Below are positions 1-6,493 of a DNA stretch of 11,638 bases, in pieces (the first letter of the stretch is position 1; the number at the start of each line of letters is the position of its first letter). The notes beneath the pieces were generated by a model that saw nothing but the letters and a program-made list of their open reading frames with translations, searched no databases and was not told the origin of the DNA. The translations under genes and the position numbers were made by a program. This stretch comes from Chryseobacterium gleum (GTDB lineage Bacteria > Bacteroidota > Bacteroidia > Flavobacteriales_D > Crocinitomicaceae): assembly GCA_943326825.2 (NCBI GenBank), contig CALPUT020000042.1:1-11638 (forward strand). Reading direction: 5' to 3'.

Positions 1-632
1 GGATAATTCGTTACTTTATGTCCGTTTTTTAAGCTGTCCAAAACCACAGAAGTTTGATCTTTCATTTCTTGAGGAAGTAATTGTTTCCCTAATTGTTCTT
101 TTAATAATACATCTAAAGTTCTTCCTGGACCAGCAATGCTTATGTATTTGTCAACTTGTGATTTTTGAGCTGCAAGCATACCTATGAGAGAGCCTTCACT
201 GTGACCAATGATAGTGATCTTTGTAAATCGAGTATCTGTTTTTATAAAATTGACCCATTCAATTACATCGTCAACATATTTATCCAAAGTCATATCTCCT
301 TCAATTGTTTTTGCAGCTTCCTTACTTTTTGCAATTCCTCTTTTATCATAACGTAAACAAGAGATTCCTTTTAGAGAAAGTTGTTCAGCAATCATTTTAT
401 AAGTGTCCGAATTTACACCAAGAGGATTATTGCCATTTCGATCAGTTGGTCCTGAACCTGCAACTATAATTGCAATTGAATTGTTTGCGTTTTTAGATGG
501 AACAGATAAAGTGCCGAAGATATCTCCAGTTTTTGTTTTCAATACAAGTTCTGATTCAATATAAGGTGATTTACTTTTTGCAAAAGAAGTAAGGTTTAAA
601 AATAAAATCAAAGATAATAAAGTAGTTTTCAT
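1..632 (-). CDS. Secreted alpha/beta hydrolase (serine aminopeptidase-like), 3' end beyond window
   Basis: About 210 codons are readable from an ATG at 630-632 to the left edge without a stop, so the C-terminal part is missing. Residues 1-18 look like a signal peptide (Lys-2, hydrophobic core, ending near SFA), placing the enzyme in the periplasm or outside. A beta-sandwich-like start (LKTKTGDIFGTLSVP, about 31-45) is followed by VAGSGPTDRNG at about 57-67, an oxyanion-loop region typical of this hydrolase family. The nucleophile elbow GHSEG is at 143-147, with Ser-145 as nucleophile. YDKRGI at 95-100 is also a family hallmark. The catalytic Asp and His would lie beyond the edge. Family members are general esterases or peptidases, and the substrate cannot be told. 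The gene starts 35 bases from the divergent gene on the right. I saw no convincing promoter in that gap. I am sure of the fold, not of the reaction. Confidence 0.85.
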   Translation of the reverse strand, partial: MKTTLLSLILFLNLTSFAKSKSPYIESELVLKTKTGDIFGTLSVPSKNANNSIAIIVAGSGPTDRNGNNPLGVNSDTYKMIAEQLSLKGISCLRYDKRGIAKSKEAAKTIEGDMTLDKYVDDVIEWVNFIKTDTRFTKITIIGHSEGSLIGMLAAQKSQVDKYISIAGPGRTLDVLLKEQLGKQLLPQEMKDQTSVVLDSLKNGHKVTNY

Positions 633-667
633 TTTATTTGTTTTAAATTTAAAAGTAAATAATATTA

Positions 668-2146
668 ATGAGAAAATTAGATGTTTTTAATTCAAAAAGG
701 TTTTCAATTTTAGTTTTGAGTATACTATTGTTTCCCGTAATATTTTTGAATCTATCAGATTATCATAATTGGGGAGATGACTTTGCTCAATATATAGATC
801 AAGCTAGATTTTTTTTAAATAAAAGAAATAATATAAACACAGAAGTTCTAAACACAGAAAATAACGTTCCGATTCAAAGAGGAGAAGGTTTTTCATTATT
901 AATTTCTCCTATATTTCTAATTTTTGGATTGAAAATAAAGTATTATTTAGTTTATCTATCGTTATTCTTAATATTAACTGGGTTTTTATTGTTTTATTAT
1001 TTGAAGAATTATATCAATAATAAAGCTTTAGTTTTGATATTAGTTTTGATTTTTGTTTACAATTACAACACTATAAATCTAAAAGGAGAAATACTCACAG
1101 TTTTTCCTTTTATGTTTGTATTATATTTAAGTATCAATTTAAAATTAAATTACAGCGAAAATTTAAGATTTTTATTTTTAAATTCATTGCTTACAGGTTT
1201 TTTAATTTCTATTTGGAATTTAGGATATGTATTATATTTCACCTATTTGATTTATTATATTTATTTAAATTACAAGAATCTAAATCTATTTCGTTTTTTC
1301 ATTATTTTAATAATTCCAATATTAGTAGATATTCTAATAAAAAAAATAATTTTCATTAATTTAAGTTCTGTCAGTATAATGTGGTATGAAAAAGTTTTTA
1401 CTTTTACTAACCTCGCAAATAATTTTTCGATTAATATATACTATTATAAAAATATTTTTAAATGGTATTTTGAACAAGAAGTTTGGGGTTTCGCAAATCA
1501 AATTATCAAATATTCAATATTGCTTTTTTTTACTTCAGGGATAATCTATAAATTTTATAAATCATTTGATTTCATTGATTTGTTTTTTATTATTTACATT
1601 TTTACTTTACTTTTTTATCCTTATCAAGGAGGTGGAATTAGATTTGTTACTCCAATTATTCCCATTTTTTTATATTATCTTTTTAACGGTTTCTTTTTTT
1701 TGAATAATTATTTTGAGATAAAACATTTTCAAAATTTTTTCATTTTTTCATTTTTTAGTTGTCTGTTGTTGAGTAATTATTTGAATGTTAGAATGATAAT
1801 AGATAAAAAAAATCAAGTTGTTGAAGGGGCTCAGAAAAAAGAAGCGAAAGAGGCTTTTCAATATATTAAATACCATATTAAACCTGAAAAATCTTTAATG
1901 TTTAGTAAACCATGGGTATTACATTTGTATACAAACAAAATATCAATTTTTTTTTCAAGAATAAAGGATTATAAAATCTTTAAGAAAGAAGTAGATAAAT
2001 ATGGAGTAGATTATGTTTTATTGTCTAGTGTTATTTTAAATAAAGCAATTTATCAAGATTATTATTTTACTAAAATTAATAAAGATAAAGAATTTACATT
2101 AGTTTGGAAAAACTCTTCATTTAATCTTTATGAAAAAGTTAATTAA
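668..2146 (+). CDS. Polytopic GT-C-type glycosyltransferase-like membrane protein
   Basis: The 492-residue protein has about ten hydrophobic segments (near 13-30, 75-88, 92-110, 118-134, 143-157, 166-200, 207-230, 283-296, 302-317, 329-346, 355-372) and a C-terminal soluble tail from about 378. The first extracytoplasmic loop carries WGDDFAQYIDQA at 35-46, with the paired Asp-37/38 expected of GT-C lipid-phosphosugar transferases. RFVTPIIPIFLYY at 325-337 resembles the 'R-(Y/F)-..P..P' helix of ArnT/PMT-like enzymes. This suggests transfer of a sugar from a polyprenyl-phosphate donor to a lipid or glycan on the outer face of the inner membrane. Donor and acceptor are unknown. The coding sequence is extremely AT-rich, with long T runs, partly because the protein is so rich in Phe, Ile, Leu, Tyr and Asn. 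Its last 30 bases overlap the convergent acyltransferase gene. It could be an uncharacterised membrane protein of another type. Confidence 0.7.
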   Translation: MRKLDVFNSKRFSILVLSILLFPVIFLNLSDYHNWGDDFAQYIDQARFFLNKRNNINTEVLNTENNVPIQRGEGFSLLISPIFLIFGLKIKYYLVYLSLFLILTGFLLFYYLKNYINNKALVLILVLIFVYNYNTINLKGEILTVFPFMFVLYLSINLKLNYSENLRFLFLNSLLTGFLISIWNLGYVLYFTYLIYYIYLNYKNLNLFRFFIILIIPILVDILIKKIIFINLSSVSIMWYEKVFTFTNLANNFSINIYYYKNIFKWYFEQEVWGFANQIIKYSILLFFTSGIIYKFYKSFDFIDLFFIIYIFTLLFYPYQGGGIRFVTPIIPIFLYYLFNGFFFLNNYFEIKHFQNFFIFSFFSCLLLSNYLNVRMIIDKKNQVVEGAQKKEAKEAFQYIKYHIKPEKSLMFSKPWVLHLYTNKISIFFSRIKDYKIFKKEVDKYGVDYVLLSSVILNKAIYQDYYFTKINKDKEFTLVWKNSSFNLYEKVN

Positions 2147-3253
2147 TTTTTTTTGAATTTTTTTTTCAAAATATTTATGGAAGTAGTACGATAATGTAAG
2201 TGTTATTATCCAAAATGATAAATATTTTAATAAGTTTATTTTATTCTCAGATATTGGGATATTTTTCAAATCAATATTCTCTATAATCCATTGTCTTACT
2301 AACCCTAGATTTAATAAGTAGATTGAATAAGAGATAATACTAATTTTTGTTATGCTTTTATAAAGCAAACCACTTCCTTTTTTTATTTCAGATAGGTACG
2401 GGATTGTTAAGCCTACTCCAATTGCAAAAAAGCTAAAAGAGAAGACACAATTATATAAACTACTATCATTTGAAAAGTAGTAAAGATAAAATTTTGAAGA
2501 AATTAAAATTAAAATACCTAAGTAAAACAATGGTTTAATATGTTTTTGCCATTTTTCTTTATTATTACAATGAAAGTAGGCTGCAATAACTCCATAAACA
2601 ATACCGTCAAATCTAGTGATTACTTGTTTTCTAAAATAGCGATCCCATTCTTCAAAACATATAATATTCAAATGGTAATATCTATAAAGTCTATAGCTTG
2701 TAACAAGAATAACAATTAAAATACTTGAGTATAAAATAGATTTAATACTAGATTTAAGAAGTTTTAATTTATAAAGAATAAAAATTAGAATAGGTAAAAT
2801 TAGGTAGAACCATTCTTCAATCGAAAGACTCCAAGCTTCTCCAAAAAAAGAAGGGTGTGGTGTGTTAATATTTTGACTAAATACTATGTATTTTAATTTA
2901 TCGTAAAGCGTGAATCTAGAATTGAAAATTATATTTAATATTAGTAAAACAATGAATACTAAAAAATAGCTTGGTAGTGTTTTTGCCCAGCGTCTTATAA
3001 AGAATACTTTGATGTTTTTTATATTGAATTCATTATTTGTTATTTGGGTTATTAGACTTTTTCCGATCAAAAAACCACTCAATACAAAAAACACATTTAC
3101 TCCGTCGATATATAAAAAAGTGTTTATATATCTATATTCTTTAGGTATTAAATATTCACCATGACTAATAACAACGAAAATAATAGCAAAAAATCTGACT
3201 ATATCCAAGCCATAAATTCTATTGTCACTTAATTCTCGTTGAAAAATATTCAT
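2117..3253 (-). CDS. Membrane acyltransferase, Acyltransferase_3 (OafA/YrhL-like) family
   Basis: The 378-residue integral membrane protein has about ten hydrophobic helices and the family signatures in order. These are GLDIVRFFAI at 15-24 with the essential His-31 after it, GVNVFFVLSGFLIG at 51-64, the RR...LPSY motif at 87-96 and EAWSLSIEEWFYL at 139-151. Near the end are SYSIYLLN at 308-315 and YFEKK at 361-365. These enzymes move acetyl or other acyl groups from cytoplasmic acyl-CoA to extracytoplasmic sugars of O-antigen, peptidoglycan or other glycans. The acceptor cannot be read from the sequence. Length is normal for the single-domain form without an SGNH domain. It is last in a probable minus-strand operon, 25 bases after the GNAT gene. 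Its 3' end overlaps the convergent GT-C-like gene by 30 bases. That pairing hints at a shared glycan, but the two are on opposite strands. Confidence 0.9.
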   Translation of the reverse strand: MNIFQRELSDNRIYGLDIVRFFAIIFVVISHGEYLIPKEYRYINTFLYIDGVNVFFVLSGFLIGKSLITQITNNEFNIKNIKVFFIRRWAKTLPSYFLVFIVLLILNIIFNSRFTLYDKLKYIVFSQNINTPHPSFFGEAWSLSIEEWFYLILPILIFILYKLKLLKSSIKSILYSSILIVILVTSYRLYRYYHLNIICFEEWDRYFRKQVITRFDGIVYGVIAAYFHCNNKEKWQKHIKPLFYLGILILISSKFYLYYFSNDSSLYNCVFSFSFFAIGVGLTIPYLSEIKKGSGLLYKSITKISIISYSIYLLNLGLVRQWIIENIDLKNIPISENKINLLKYLSFWIITLTLSYYFHKYFEKKIQKKLINFFIKIK

Positions 3254-3278
3254 TAAAACGTTGTGTATGAGTCTAAAA

Positions 3279-3869
3279 TTAATTATTATTATTATTAAAT
3301 CTACTTCTAAGCTCGCTTTCCCATTCTGATTTCAAGATACTCAAAACAATGCTATCCCTTCTTGAACCATCAGGACGAAAACTTTCACTTCTTAATATCC
3401 CTTCTTCTTTACATCCAATACTTTTCATTGCATTGATGCTTCGTTTGTTGTTTAAATCAGCTCGGAATTCGATACGTTCAAAGTTTAATTGGTCGAATGC
3501 GAATTCAAGCAATAAATATTTACAGGCTTTATTTAAACCAGTTCCTTGAAATGATTTTCCGTACCAAGTAAAACCAAGTAACATTGATTTTTGAATTGGT
3601 TGGATGGAATAAAACCGTGTACTTCCTGCGTATTTATTATTCAATTTATCGAAGACAATGAATGTGTAAGCTTGTTCATTTTCTCTGTTTTTTAGAGCTA
3701 AATCGATGTATTTTTTTAAGTTTTCTTCTCCATCTGCTCTGACCAATGAAAATTGCCATATTTCGGGTTCATTTAAAGAGAATTCAACTAAATTTTCAAA
3801 ATCAGATGATTGAATAGGACGTAATAAAACTCTATCGTTTTCTAATGTGTAATCTTGATTAAAGTCCAT
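3279..3869 (-). CDS. GNAT-family N-acetyltransferase (RimJ/RimL-like)
   Basis: The 196-residue protein is of the usual GNAT length. The N-terminus LENDRVLLRPIQSSDF (9-24) is typical of the RimJ/RimL/Acetyltransf_3 branch. The acetyl-CoA pyrophosphate loop is QGTGLNKA at 108-115. It is followed by the helix and strand LNFERIEFRADLNN (128-141) and then NKRSINAMKSIGCKEEG (141-157), which is where CoA contacts and the family 'N..S..a..k.GF' pattern fall. RPDGSRRDSIVLSILKSEW (165-183) is the usual closing strand. It acetylates an amino group, of a protein N-terminus or a small molecule, in the cytoplasm. The substrate is unknown. Its start lies 11 bases inside the upstream gene, suggesting translational coupling. 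The protein ends in five Asn encoded by an (ATT)5 tract on the plus strand, an unstructured tail of variable length rather than part of the fold. Confidence 0.9.
   Translation of the reverse strand: MDFNQDYTLENDRVLLRPIQSSDFENLVEFSLNEPEIWQFSLVRADGEENLKKYIDLALKNRENEQAYTFIVFDKLNNKYAGSTRFYSIQPIQKSMLLGFTWYGKSFQGTGLNKACKYLLLEFAFDQLNFERIEFRADLNNKRSINAMKSIGCKEEGILRSESFRPDGSRRDSIVLSILKSEWESELRSRFNNNNN
3282..3296. repeat. (ATT)5 trinucleotide microsatellite
   Basis: Five perfect ATT units on the plus strand are read as AAT codons on the minus strand, giving the terminal Asn-192 to Asn-196 of the GNAT protein just before its TAA stop. Gain or loss of whole units would change only the number of Asn residues and not the frame. 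Confidence 0.85.
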
Positions 3870-4254
3870 TTTGTTCTTTTAATAGTTTAATTTTTGAAAT
3901 TCGATTAGAGGAATAGGTTATGCTTTTTTCTTCTACGTAAAGGTATAAGTTCAAAGCTTTCTTATCGAATTCAAAATTAGATTTAATACTCAATAATCTT
4001 AATGTTTCAGCTAATTTTTCTAAATTTTCAAGGTTGATTTTTGGTTTTTTCAAGAGTGAATCTAGAAAATCTTCATCAGGTATTGTTTTGATTTCTTCTA
4101 AATTTAAGTCAAGTCCATTTTTTATTGCTTCATTAATTGAGTCAATTTGAAGAATGTTATCAGGTGAATTCAATTGAAGTAAATCGGCAATCACTTTACC
4201 TAAAATACGACCTAAAATATCAATCTGATTTAAAAAGTAATCGTCTTGTCTCAT
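3859..4254 (-). CDS. Conserved-looking protein of unknown function, 131 residues
   Basis: I do not recognise this protein with certainty. It is small, probably cytoplasmic, and has no signal peptide or membrane segment. It looks wholly helical. The N-terminus MRQDDYFLNQIDILGRILGKVIADLL (1-26) has the '..DY.l..I..lgr.l.k.i..ll' look of the DUF6483-type proteins found in several phyla, which is my best but weak family guess. The middle and C-terminus (residues 55-129) alternate charged and hydrophobic residues in a way that suggests TPR-like or coiled helices, with a Lys-rich end. The gene sits between a VOC protein (6-base gap) and a GNAT acetyltransferase (11-base overlap), so it is almost certainly translated as part of the operon. 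The start is an ATG, and no better upstream start fits before the VOC stop. Confidence 0.75.
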   Translation of the reverse strand: MRQDDYFLNQIDILGRILGKVIADLLQLNSPDNILQIDSINEAIKNGLDLNLEEIKTIPDEDFLDSLLKKPKINLENLEKLAETLRLLSIKSNFEFDKKALNLYLYVEEKSITYSSNRISKIKLLKEQNGL

Positions 4255-4260
4255 TTTAAT

Positions 4261-4638
4261 TTAATTAATTCTCCATGGAGGATTCATTCTTTTTTCGCCT
4301 GCATAATAAAGTATAAGGATGTTTCCATCCAAATCTTTTAATCTTGCTTCACGCCATAACCAAGGTTTATCATTTGGTAATTCTTCAAATTCAATTCCTA
4401 AATTAATCAATTCACTTACTTTTTCATCTAAATTATCGCATTCAAAATAAATCCAAATTCCATTTTCTGAAATAGGTTTTTCTGAAATGTGAAGTGAAAA
4501 AGTAGCTTTTTTATCAGGTGCAATAAATCGTGCATAATGTTCTTTCGTATGGACAATTAATTGAAACCCCAGTTTTTCATAAAAACGGATTGACTTCTCT
4601 ATGTTTTTAACTGGTAAGGTAATTTGATTGAGATTCAT
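4261..4638 (-). CDS. VOC-fold (glyoxalase/bleomycin-resistance-like) protein
   Basis: The 125-residue protein has the two beta-alpha-beta-beta-beta halves of a vicinal-oxygen-chelate protein. The first half opens with LNQITLPVKNIEKSIRFYEKLGF (3-25), and the second opens near GIWIYFECDNLDEKVSELINLG (60-81). KDLDGNILILYYAGE (101-115) is the usual C-terminal 'D.DGN' strand. Expected metal ligands are partly missing. Gln-5 stands where many members have the first His, His-50 is present, and no Glu follows the DGN turn (ILILYY). It may therefore be a binding protein or use a different metal site rather than be a classical glyoxalase I or dioxygenase. The NPPWRI tail is distinctive. It lies in the run that starts with the extradiol dioxygenase gene. 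The substrate is unknown. Confidence 0.85.
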   Translation of the reverse strand: MNLNQITLPVKNIEKSIRFYEKLGFQLIVHTKEHYARFIAPDKKATFSLHISEKPISENGIWIYFECDNLDEKVSELINLGIEFEELPNDKPWLWREARLKDLDGNILILYYAGEKRMNPPWRIN

Positions 4639-4697
4639 GTTTATTTTTTTTAGTTTAGAGCAAATTCATTCTTTTTTAACAAAAGAAACAACGTTTA

Positions 4698-5576
4698 TTA
4701 ACCAATCTTTACTGATGTCATAGAAAATGAACCTGCTAATAATGCGTCATTGAAAAACGAAATTGGTTCATTCTCATTTCTAAGAGCGATAGAGTAGAGT
4801 AATGGTAAATAATGTTCTGGTGTTGGAGCCGAAAGTTGCAGTGATTTATTGTAATTGCGATAATTAATTAATGATTTATAATCATTTTCACTAATCAATT
4901 TTTTAAATGTTTCATTGGCTTCAATTGCCCAATCATGTCCGAAATGGACATTGAAATTTCCTTTAAGTTGAAGATATTGAAAATTATGCACCATGTTGCC
5001 ACTTCCAATTATTAATACTCCTTTTTTTCTTAAGCTTTGAAGTTCTTTTGCAAGATTGTAATGATATTCTGGTCCTTGCATATAATCCAAACTTAATTGA
5101 ACAACAGGAATAGATGCATCAGGGTAAATGTTCTTTAAAACACTCCAATTTCCATGGTCAAATCCCCACGATTGATCCATTCCGATTGAAGTTGATTGAA
5201 TGGTTTTCTTCGTTTCTTCAGCTAACCATAAACTTCCAGGGGCAGGATATTCTACATCAAATAATGCTTGAGGAAAACCACCGAAATCATGTATTGTTTT
5301 TGGTTTTTCCATGGCTGTGACTAAAGTACCTTTCGTTTCCCAATGTGCGGAGATCATCAAAATTGCTTTCGGTTTCGGAACAGTAGATGCTACTTTTTTC
5401 CATCCTTGAGAAAATTCATTGTCTTCAATCGCATTCATTGGACTTCCGTGACCAATAAAAAGTACTGGCATTAAAGTGTCGTCTTCTGATAAATTATCTG
5501 TAAAGTATTTAAATGAGCCTAATGATGCCATAGTTGTAATTCCTAAAATTGATTTGACAAATGTTTTTCTATTCAT
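4698..5576 (-). CDS. ygiD: YgiD/DODA-type extradiol dioxygenase with an export signal
   Basis: The 292-residue protein belongs to the LigB-like class III extradiol ring-cleavage dioxygenases, the branch named after plant 4,5-DOPA dioxygenase and E. coli YgiD. Conserved His residues are visible in all family positions: His-43 in GHGSP, His-78 in SAHWE, His-141 in DHGNW, His-197 in GNMVHN and His-255 in TPEHYLP. They form the metal site and active site. HDFGGFP at 96-102 is a further hallmark. Family members are about 260-270 residues. The extra 30 or so N-terminal residues are a signal-like segment, NRKTFVK followed by a hydrophobic stretch, which resembles a Tat signal with an Arg-Lys pair in place of Arg-Arg. 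The enzyme would then act outside the cytoplasm on a catechol-like compound. The true substrate is unknown. It is first of a probable five-gene minus-strand operon and divergent from the response regulator. Confidence 0.9.
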   Translation of the reverse strand: MNRKTFVKSILGITTMASLGSFKYFTDNLSEDDTLMPVLFIGHGSPMNAIEDNEFSQGWKKVASTVPKPKAILMISAHWETKGTLVTAMEKPKTIHDFGGFPQALFDVEYPAPGSLWLAEETKKTIQSTSIGMDQSWGFDHGNWSVLKNIYPDASIPVVQLSLDYMQGPEYHYNLAKELQSLRKKGVLIIGSGNMVHNFQYLQLKGNFNVHFGHDWAIEANETFKKLISENDYKSLINYRNYNKSLQLSAPTPEHYLPLLYSIALRNENEPISFFNDALLAGSFSMTSVKIG

Positions 5577-5608
5577 TTATTAATAATATTCTGAAAAATT
5601 ACATATTA

Positions 5609-5639
5609 TTTGTTTAATAAAAGAAGCACTATACTTTTG
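5609..5639 (+). promoter_or_regulatory. Bacteroidota-type promoter for the receiver/Hpt pair
   Basis: A TTTG box at 5609-5612 is followed, after 19 bases, by TACTTTTG at 5632-5639. Both boxes and the spacing fit the Bacteroidota primary sigma factor consensus (TTTG, about 19 bases, TAnnTTTG). Transcription would begin near 5645, leaving a leader of about 85 bases before the response regulator ATG. No comparable element is seen on the other strand for the divergent dioxygenase gene. Confidence 0.65.
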
Positions 5640-5646
5640 ATATCTA

Positions 5647-5720
5647 AACATAAAAATCATCGTTTTAATTTTTTTATTTAATTTTTATGTTGTAAATTTC
5701 GCTTGCTAAAACATAAAAAT
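5647..5720 (+). repeat. Three-copy 11-base repeat in the leader, able to form alternative hairpins
   Basis: AACATAAAAAT occurs at 5647-5657 and again at 5710-5720. Its exact reverse complement ATTTTTATGTT lies between them at 5681-5691. The middle copy can pair with either neighbour: an 11-bp stem with a 23-base loop, or an 11-bp stem with an 18-base loop. The two structures exclude each other. The second would end 11 bases before the start codon of the response regulator. Alternatively, the copies could be binding sites for a protein on DNA. The stems are AT-rich, so stability is modest. Confidence 0.55.
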
Positions 5721-5731
5721 AAAACTTAATA

Positions 5732-6151
5732 ATGAATATCGACAACAAAAGTATTTTACTTATTGATGATGACGTGATTGTAAATTCAATTAATAAGAAA
5801 CTAATTGAAAGCCTAAACAAATTTGATTCAGTTCAAATTAAATCTAATCCTGAACTAGCTTTGGCGTTTTTTGAAAATCAAATCAAAAATAATGAAAAAA
5901 TTCCCGGAGTAATCTTAGTAGATATTTCAATGCCTGAAATAGATGGTTTTGAATTCATTGATACTATTGAAGAGATTTTAGAAGAGTATAATGTAGTTGA
6001 TATCCCTTCGTTTATTATGTTAAGTGGTTCAAAATATAAACGAGATTTTGAAAAATTCGATAAAACACCAATTATTAAAAAGTTTTTGATGAAACCTCTA
6101 AATAAAGAGGATTTTAATGCAGCTTTACAAGATATTGAAATGCAATCATAA
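5732..6151 (+). CDS. Stand-alone response regulator receiver protein (CheY-like)
   Basis: The 139-residue protein is a single receiver domain with no output domain. The acidic pocket is Asp-12/13/14 in LLIDDD. The phosphoacceptor is Asp-64 in ILVDISMPEIDGFEF (61-75). The switch Ser-98 is in MLSGS and the conserved Lys-121 is in MKPLN. All residues needed for phosphorylation are present. As a receiver-only protein it would signal by protein contact or act as a relay stage. Its stop codon abuts the ATG of the Hpt gene with no spacing, so the two are translated together and are likely partners. A good promoter lies upstream and the leader has a repeated element. I chose the ATG at 5732 because it starts immediately before the first beta strand. 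No histidine kinase is adjacent. Confidence 0.93.
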   Translation: MNIDNKSILLIDDDVIVNSINKKLIESLNKFDSVQIKSNPELALAFFENQIKNNEKIPGVILVDISMPEIDGFEFIDTIEEILEEYNVVDIPSFIMLSGSKYKRDFEKFDKTPIIKKFLMKPLNKEDFNAALQDIEMQS

Positions 6152-6493
6152 ATGAATTTTTCGATCGAATACATTAATGAGGTAACTCAAAATGATTCAG
6201 CTTTGCGAAATGAGATATTACAATTGTTTATTGATAATTTACCTGATTACATTTATGAATTAGAGTTGTCACTTAAGCAACATGATTTGGAAGGTTTGAA
6301 AAAATCAGCTCATAAATTGAAATCTCCTTTATACACATTAAAGGTAGAAGATATAATTAATCTTGTTGAATTTATTGAAATAGAGGTAGATGAGAATACT
6401 CCTCAAAATGAAATTAGTAACACGGTAATTCAGATAGTTTTTGGAGTTCAACAAATTATTTATCAGTTGAAATTAATTAATATGATTAATTAA
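6152..6493 (+). CDS. Hpt histidine phosphotransfer protein
   Basis: The 113-residue all-helical protein fits a stand-alone Hpt domain. The motif KKSAHKLKSPLYTLK at 50-64 carries the phosphorylatable His-54 in the AHxLKS context, and Lys-57 (KLKS) is at the usual +3 position. The helix before it (NEILQLFIDNLPDYIYELELSL, starting at 20) is the standard '..l...f......l..l..al' pattern. The Gly that commonly follows the LKS/LKG segment is replaced by Ser-Pro, which is tolerated in many family members. It would receive phosphate from a receiver or hybrid kinase and pass it to Asp-64 of the neighbouring receiver, or the reverse. Its ATG directly follows the receiver stop. Its last 8 bases overlap the convergent membrane-protein gene. 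Confidence 0.88.
   Translation: MNFSIEYINEVTQNDSALRNEILQLFIDNLPDYIYELELSLKQHDLEGLKKSAHKLKSPLYTLKVEDIINLVEFIEIEVDENTPQNEISNTVIQIVFGVQQIIYQLKLINMIN
6473..6493. terminator. Perfect AT-only palindrome at convergent stop codons
   Basis: TTAATTAAT at 6473-6481 and ATTAATTAA at 6485-6493 are exact inverted repeats of nine bases with a three-base loop. The palindrome contains the stop codons of both converging genes (6491-6493 on plus, 6486-6488 on minus). An A-run follows on the plus strand (6492-6495). It could act as a weak bidirectional terminator, but the stem has no G-C pair, so this is tentative. Confidence 0.35.

Noticed and set aside
165..356. Open frame of 63 codons on the plus strand
   Set aside because: It lies wholly inside the opposite-strand alpha/beta hydrolase gene, whose motifs are clear, and it encodes a Cys/Ser/Phe-rich sequence without recognisable features.
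633..667. Promoter for the GT-C-like gene (TTTATTTG at 633-640)
   Set aside because: It has one mismatch in the invariant A and no -33 box at the right distance. T-rich sequence makes such near matches common.
2151..2171. Inverted repeat TTTTGAA-N7-TTCAAAA just after the GT-C-like stop, as a terminator
   Set aside because: It lies inside the acyltransferase coding region, arises from runs of Lys and Phe codons, and has only one G-C pair per arm.
3349..3549. Open frame of 66 codons antisense to the GNAT gene
   Set aside because: It is a shadow of a well-supported acetyltransferase reading frame and shows no motif of its own.
5114..5320. Open frame of 68 codons antisense to the dioxygenase gene
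   Set aside because: The opposite strand carries all conserved dioxygenase histidines. This frame has no motif or plausible promoter.
5878..6174. Open frame of 98 codons antisense to the receiver gene
   Set aside because: The receiver domain on the plus strand is unmistakable. The antisense frame is Ser/Ile-rich as expected of a shadow frame and crosses into the Hpt gene.
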